Below, one piece after another: positions 63,889 through 64,000 of a stretch of 64,000 bases of DNA. A program made the position numbers and the translations under genes. The stretch is taken from positions 2,976,001-3,040,000 of the forward strand of contig NZ_CP036537.1 in NCBI RefSeq assembly GCF_021184025.1, given 5' to 3'. Under the pieces are notes generated by a model, which did not search any database, had not been told where the DNA came from, and was given only the letters and a program-made list of their open reading frames with translations. Position 1 is the first letter of the stretch. Each line of letters starts with the position of its first letter. The DNA comes from Rhodopseudomonas boonkerdii (GTDB lineage: Bacteria > Pseudomonadota > Alphaproteobacteria > Rhizobiales > Xanthobacteraceae).

Positions 63889-64000
63889 CCCTCATCTTGA
63901 GGAGCCGCGCAGCGGCATCTCGAGGATGGCTGCGGGCTCAGGAGCTCGGCCATCTTCATGGCTGGAGACAGCGCTCCGCGCCTCTTCACCATGGGGCGGA
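63889..64000. repeat. Two-hairpin palindromic repeat, family 1, copy D (reaches window edge)
   Basis: It begins CCCTCATCTTGAGGAGCCGC...CATCTCGAGGATGG, then a second degenerate hairpin CATGGCTGGAGACAGCGC...GCGCCTCTTCACCATGGGGCGGA. It is more diverged than copies B and C: the second arm has GGAGACA in place of TCGAGAC. It lies just after ntrC and may extend past the window. Confidence 0.75.

Noticed and set aside
62427..63992. 521-codon minus-strand frame opposite ntrC
   Set aside because: Shadow frame over an unambiguous NtrC, with no family resemblance.
1..64000. CRISPR arrays, prophage genes, insertion sequences
   Set aside because: No regularly spaced direct repeats, no transposase, no integrase and no phage structural genes were seen in the window.

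Overview
This 64 kb window is chromosomal DNA of a high-GC alphaproteobacterium, most likely from the Bradyrhizobium / Rhodopseudomonas / Tardiphaga / Afipia group (Nitrobacteraceae). The assignment is inferred from gene order (tolC - popZ/DUF2497 - valS, and fused ispDF - dusB - ntrB - ntrC), from the fused ispDF, from an aap-type amino-acid ABC transporter, and from interspersed palindromic repeats of the kind common in that family. The genus cannot be fixed from the sequence alone. Most of the window is ordinary core genome; the left 11 kb and the small-gene pocket around 48.4-49.3 kb look more accessory.

Layout. 1-10.8 kb: the 3' part of a giant filamentous-haemagglutinin-like exoprotein gene, followed by a decayed remnant of a second copy. 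10.9-12.4 kb: a small DMT transporter, a MOSC protein and tRNA-Arg. 12.7-20.2 kb: an alpha-2-macroglobulin / PBP1C operon. 20.2-24.0 kb: a four-gene envelope-glycan cassette (GT39 transferase, PAP2 phosphatase, GT2 transferase, LpxB-N-terminal-like membrane protein) meeting a convergent AraC regulator. 25.4-29.4 kb: a subtilisin-family autotransporter and a small lipoprotein. 29.5-35.2 kb: cystathionine beta-lyase divergent from a four-gene amino-acid ABC transporter. 35.3-37.7 kb: cysteine synthase and cyclopropane-fatty-acid synthase. 38.3-47.4 kb: an RND tripartite efflux operon with two inner-membrane pumps. 47.5-49.4 kb: a DTW tRNA-modifying enzyme, tRNA-Cys, two small unknown genes and tRNA-Asn. 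49.5-55.8 kb: an internally shortened isoaspartate-methyltransferase-like gene, tolC, popZ and valS. 55.9-60.0 kb: 3-methyladenine glycosylase, lipA, a RatA/COQ10-like gene, cinA and ispDF. 60.2-63.9 kb: dusB-ntrB-ntrC.

Several blocks serve the cell envelope: the exoprotein, the periplasmic macroglobulin with its peptidoglycan synthase, the glycan cassette, the autotransporter, the RND pump and TolC. The ntrBC pair is the nitrogen-status two-component system and may influence amino-acid uptake elsewhere, but I saw no convincing sigma-54 site upstream of the aap genes.

The most distinctive non-gene signal is a set of palindromic repeats. Four copies belong to one two-hairpin family (17989-18102, 35165-35280, 58064-58186, 63889-64000), and two single copies belong to two other families (29393-29508, 55804-55902). 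Four of the six lie between convergent genes. One is translated in frame as the N-terminal tail of PBP1C, and one supplies the last 12 residues of the DNA glycosylase. Other points are the three cysteine pairs in the exoprotein and a roughly 28-30 residue gap across the SAM-binding region of the methyltransferase-like protein.
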